The translations under genes and the position numbers were made by a program. Positions 5,568-6,617 of a DNA stretch of 6,617 nt are shown piece by piece. The notes under the pieces are model-generated. The model was not told the origin of the DNA, made no database searches, and saw nothing but the letters and a program-made list of their open reading frames with translations. Numbering within the stretch: position 1 is the stretch's first letter; each line of letters opens with the position of its first letter. This DNA is from Bacillota bacterium (GTDB lineage: Bacteria > Bacillota > Sulfobacillia > JABLXB01), in the NCBI GenBank assembly GCA_024653225.1, contig JANLGA010000085.1:1-6617 (forward strand). Reading direction: 5' to 3'.

Positions 5568-6312
5568 AGTTGATCGTGAGCTTATCCTAGGACGAAACCC
5601 CGTGGCGGAGGCCCTGAGGGCCGGCACTCGCGTAAAGCAAGTCCTGGTCGCCAGGGGCTCCCGCGGGCCGGAGCTGTCACGGCTCTTGCGGGAGGCCCGT
5701 TCGCGAGGCGTGGGCGTCGAGGAGGTGGACGGGGCGGAACTCGACAGGCTTGCGGCAGCTCACGGGTCATTGAGACACCAGGGCGTGGCCGCACTCGTCG
5801 CTCCCCTCAAATGCTCGGACGTTGACGACATCCTGGCCGGGGCCCGAGCGAAGGGTGAGATCCCCCTGGTCATCGCGCTCGACCGGATCCAAGACCCGAT
5901 GAACCTCGGCTCCATAGTGCGTACCGCGGAAGCCGCGGGGGCCCACGGCATCATATTGCCCCGGAGACGGTCGGTGGGCCTGACTCCAGCGGTCGCCAGG
6001 TCATCGGCGGGCGCCGTGGAGCACCTGCGCGTGGCGCGTGTTTCCAACATGGTCTCCGAACTGCGCTCCCTCAAGGAGAAGGGATTGTGGGTCGCCGGTC
6101 TCGATGTGTCGGGCGGACCACTCTGGAAAGCGGACCTGAGTCGTCCGTTGGTGCTCGTCGTCGGAGGAGAAGGCACGGGCCTGGGCCGCCTCGTTCGCGA
6201 GACATGCGACTTTCTCGTCGGGATTCCCATCGTGGGGAAAGTCGGTTCCCTCAACGCCGGGGTGGCTGCGGCGCTGGCGATATACGAGGCCGTACGCCAG
6301 AGGTCTGAGTGA
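5551..6312 (+). CDS. rlmB: TrmH-family (SPOUT) 23S rRNA 2'-O-methyltransferase RlmB
   Basis: 253 residues, typical length. It has an N-terminal SpoU substrate-binding domain (about 10-85, with ILGRNPVAEALRAG and GSLRHQGVAAL), then the knotted SPOUT methyltransferase domain (about 104-250). All three SpoU motifs are seen. Motif 1 is DRIQDPMNLGSIVRTAEAAG (111-130, with N118 and R124), motif 2 is LVVGGEGTGLGRLV (202-215) and motif 3 is IPIVGKVGSLNAGVAAALA (225-243), which bind S-adenosylmethionine in the knot. In E. coli the family member methylates G2251 of 23S rRNA; the same target is likely but not proven here. The ATG at 5551 has AGGA (5540-5543) 7 bases before it and overlaps thyX by 17 bases. 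It is the last gene of the unit. The usual next genes yacP and sigH do not follow within the window. Confidence 0.92.
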   Translation: MVRDHRVDRELILGRNPVAEALRAGTRVKQVLVARGSRGPELSRLLREARSRGVGVEEVDGAELDRLAAAHGSLRHQGVAALVAPLKCSDVDDILAGARAKGEIPLVIALDRIQDPMNLGSIVRTAEAAGAHGIILPRRRSVGLTPAVARSSAGAVEHLRVARVSNMVSELRSLKEKGLWVAGLDVSGGPLWKADLSRPLVLVVGGEGTGLGRLVRETCDFLVGIPIVGKVGSLNAGVAAALAIYEAVRQRSE

Positions 6313-6434
6313 TCCCCAGTTTTGATTTGCGAGCGTAAGGCAGGTGCAGCAACCTAAGTAATGGTAAGCGGCGGCTTACGTTAACTCCCATGATGAGGTG
6401 TACTAGGGAGGATATGGGTATTGAGTAGGTAAAA
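6313..6434. other. Non-coding stretch between rlmB and insertion-sequence remains, with a small hairpin
   Basis: No supportable gene. The only clear structure is the hairpin GTAAGC (6364-6369), loop GGCG, GCTTAC (6374-6379), which starts 52 bases after the rlmB stop. It could end the unit's transcript, but the following GTTAACTCCC is not a U-tract, so that role is weak. The nearby CGTAAG (6334-6339) can also pair with CTTACG (6375-6380), giving an alternative fold. The sequence is already less GC-rich than the operon. Confidence 0.4.
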
Positions 6435-6492
6435 GGGAACCTCCCCTCGAAGAGTTTGTTTTGACCGAACAGACCAGGAAGGGGAGGTTCTC
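6435..6492 (+). repeat. 13-bp inverted repeat sequestering a ribosome binding site
   Basis: Bases 6435-6447 (GGGAACCTCCCCT) pair with 6480-6492 (AGGGGAGGTTCTC) over a 32-base loop, with a perfect 11-bp core and one G-U pair. The right arm contains the strong Shine-Dalgarno AGGGGAGG (6480-6487), 5 bases before the GTG at 6493. A transcript entering from rlmB would fold this and hide the site, whereas one starting inside the loop would not. This is the logic known from IS10 and similar elements, which protect transposase from read-through. I infer it is the leader of a mobile element. Confidence 0.6.
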
Positions 6493-6582
6493 GTGAAGCG
6501 TATGGATATTACCAGTTTCTTTCTATCAGTTTTTGGCGATTTACGCAAGTCTCAAGTAAAGACGGGCTGTGTCAAGAGATAG
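6493..6582 (+). pseudogene. Truncated transposase-like N-terminal fragment
   Basis: A short frame opens at GTG 6493 directly behind a strong Shine-Dalgarno and codes 29 residues before a TAG at 6580-6582. Residues 5-21 read DITSFFLSVFGDLRKSQ and are followed by VKT. The FxxxVFxxLRKxQxKT pattern resembles, from memory, the first helix of IS4/IS701-type DDE transposases, but no catalytic residues are present. By hand count 37 of 90 bases are G or C, far below the neighbouring genes, which supports foreign origin. Similarity appears to stop after KT, exactly where a sequence like another insertion-sequence end begins (about 6564). The strong ribosome binding site in front of a 29-codon frame argues for a formerly longer gene. 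It could alternatively be a genuine small protein; I consider that less likely. Confidence 0.45.
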
Positions 6583-6617
6583 TAGGTGAATCCCCCCGGC
6601 TTTTCTATGCTGTGAGC
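6564..6617. mobile_element. Possible left end of a second insertion sequence, running off the window
   Basis: GGGCTGTGTCAAGAG (6564-6578) resembles terminal inverted repeats of the GGGCTGTGTCAAAA kind found on several insertion sequences in Gram-positive bacteria. It coincides with the point where the transposase-like frame loses its pattern. On the minus strand it contains TTGACA (6575-6570), a perfect -35 hexamer pointing out of the putative element, as many insertion-sequence ends carry. Neither the transposase nor the other end is within the window, so the family cannot be assigned. Confidence 0.35.

Noticed and set aside
6330..6390. Integron attC-like site or other recombination site after rlmB
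   Set aside because: The hairpin is short and GTTAACT does not fit the GTTRRRY core. No paired site was found.
6405..6428. Mini-ORF ATGGGTATTGAGTAG behind AGGGAGG
   Set aside because: The purine stretch is only 2 bases from the ATG, and the frame has four codons. No evidence of function.

Overview
The window looks like a chromosomal housekeeping locus from a high-GC member of the Firmicutes (Bacillota), probably a Clostridia-like lineage. The case rests on gene content and order: carD, yacL, ispD/ispF, cysS, thyX, rlmB on one strand is a variant of the carD-yacL-ispD-ispF-(gltX-cysE)-cysS-mrnC-(thyX)-rlmB-yacP-sigH neighbourhood known from that phylum. Genes are tightly packed, GTG and TTG starts are used, and third codon positions are GC-rich. 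I cannot name the genus from the sequence alone.

Layout. Bases 2-304 are the 3' part of carD, an RNA polymerase-binding regulator. The 305-477 gap holds a very long hairpin (338-386) followed 3 bases later by a near-consensus sigma-A promoter (390-418). This promoter feeds yacL (478-1575), a membrane-anchored PIN/TRAM protein. A ferritin-like gene on the opposite strand (1569-2021) sits tail to tail with yacL, their stop codons overlapping by 7 bases, and splits the expected yacL-ispD adjacency. The divergent gap 2022-2160 contains a second promoter (2125-2154), a 10-base palindrome, an imperfect direct repeat and two mutually exclusive hairpins near the ferritin ribosome binding site. From 2161 to 6312 a compact unit follows: ispDF (a fused, bifunctional isoprenoid enzyme), cysS, thyX and rlmB. 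Spacings are -10, +3 and -17 bases, so co-transcription is likely.

How the genes fit together. The unit combines MEP-pathway isoprenoid synthesis (IspDF), cysteine charging of tRNA (CysS), FAD-dependent dTMP synthesis (ThyX) and rRNA 2'-O-methylation (RlmB). These are growth-linked functions rather than one pathway. CarD upstream acts on transcription initiation. The ferritin-like protein is the accessory element of the locus.

After rlmB the character changes. From 6313 to the end the sequence is visibly AT-richer. It carries a long inverted repeat whose right arm contains a strong ribosome binding site, followed by a short reading frame (6493-6582) resembling the N-terminus of a DDE transposase. 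That frame ends where a sequence resembling another insertion-sequence end begins (about 6564). I read this as one insertion sequence broken by another, with both running off or truncated at the window edge. No CRISPR, tRNA or rRNA was seen, and I found no convincing undescribed multi-gene system. The most notable signals are regulatory or architectural: the alternative hairpins before the ferritin-like gene, the possibly leaderless ispDF message, the internal ispF start inside the fusion, and the nested mobile-element debris.
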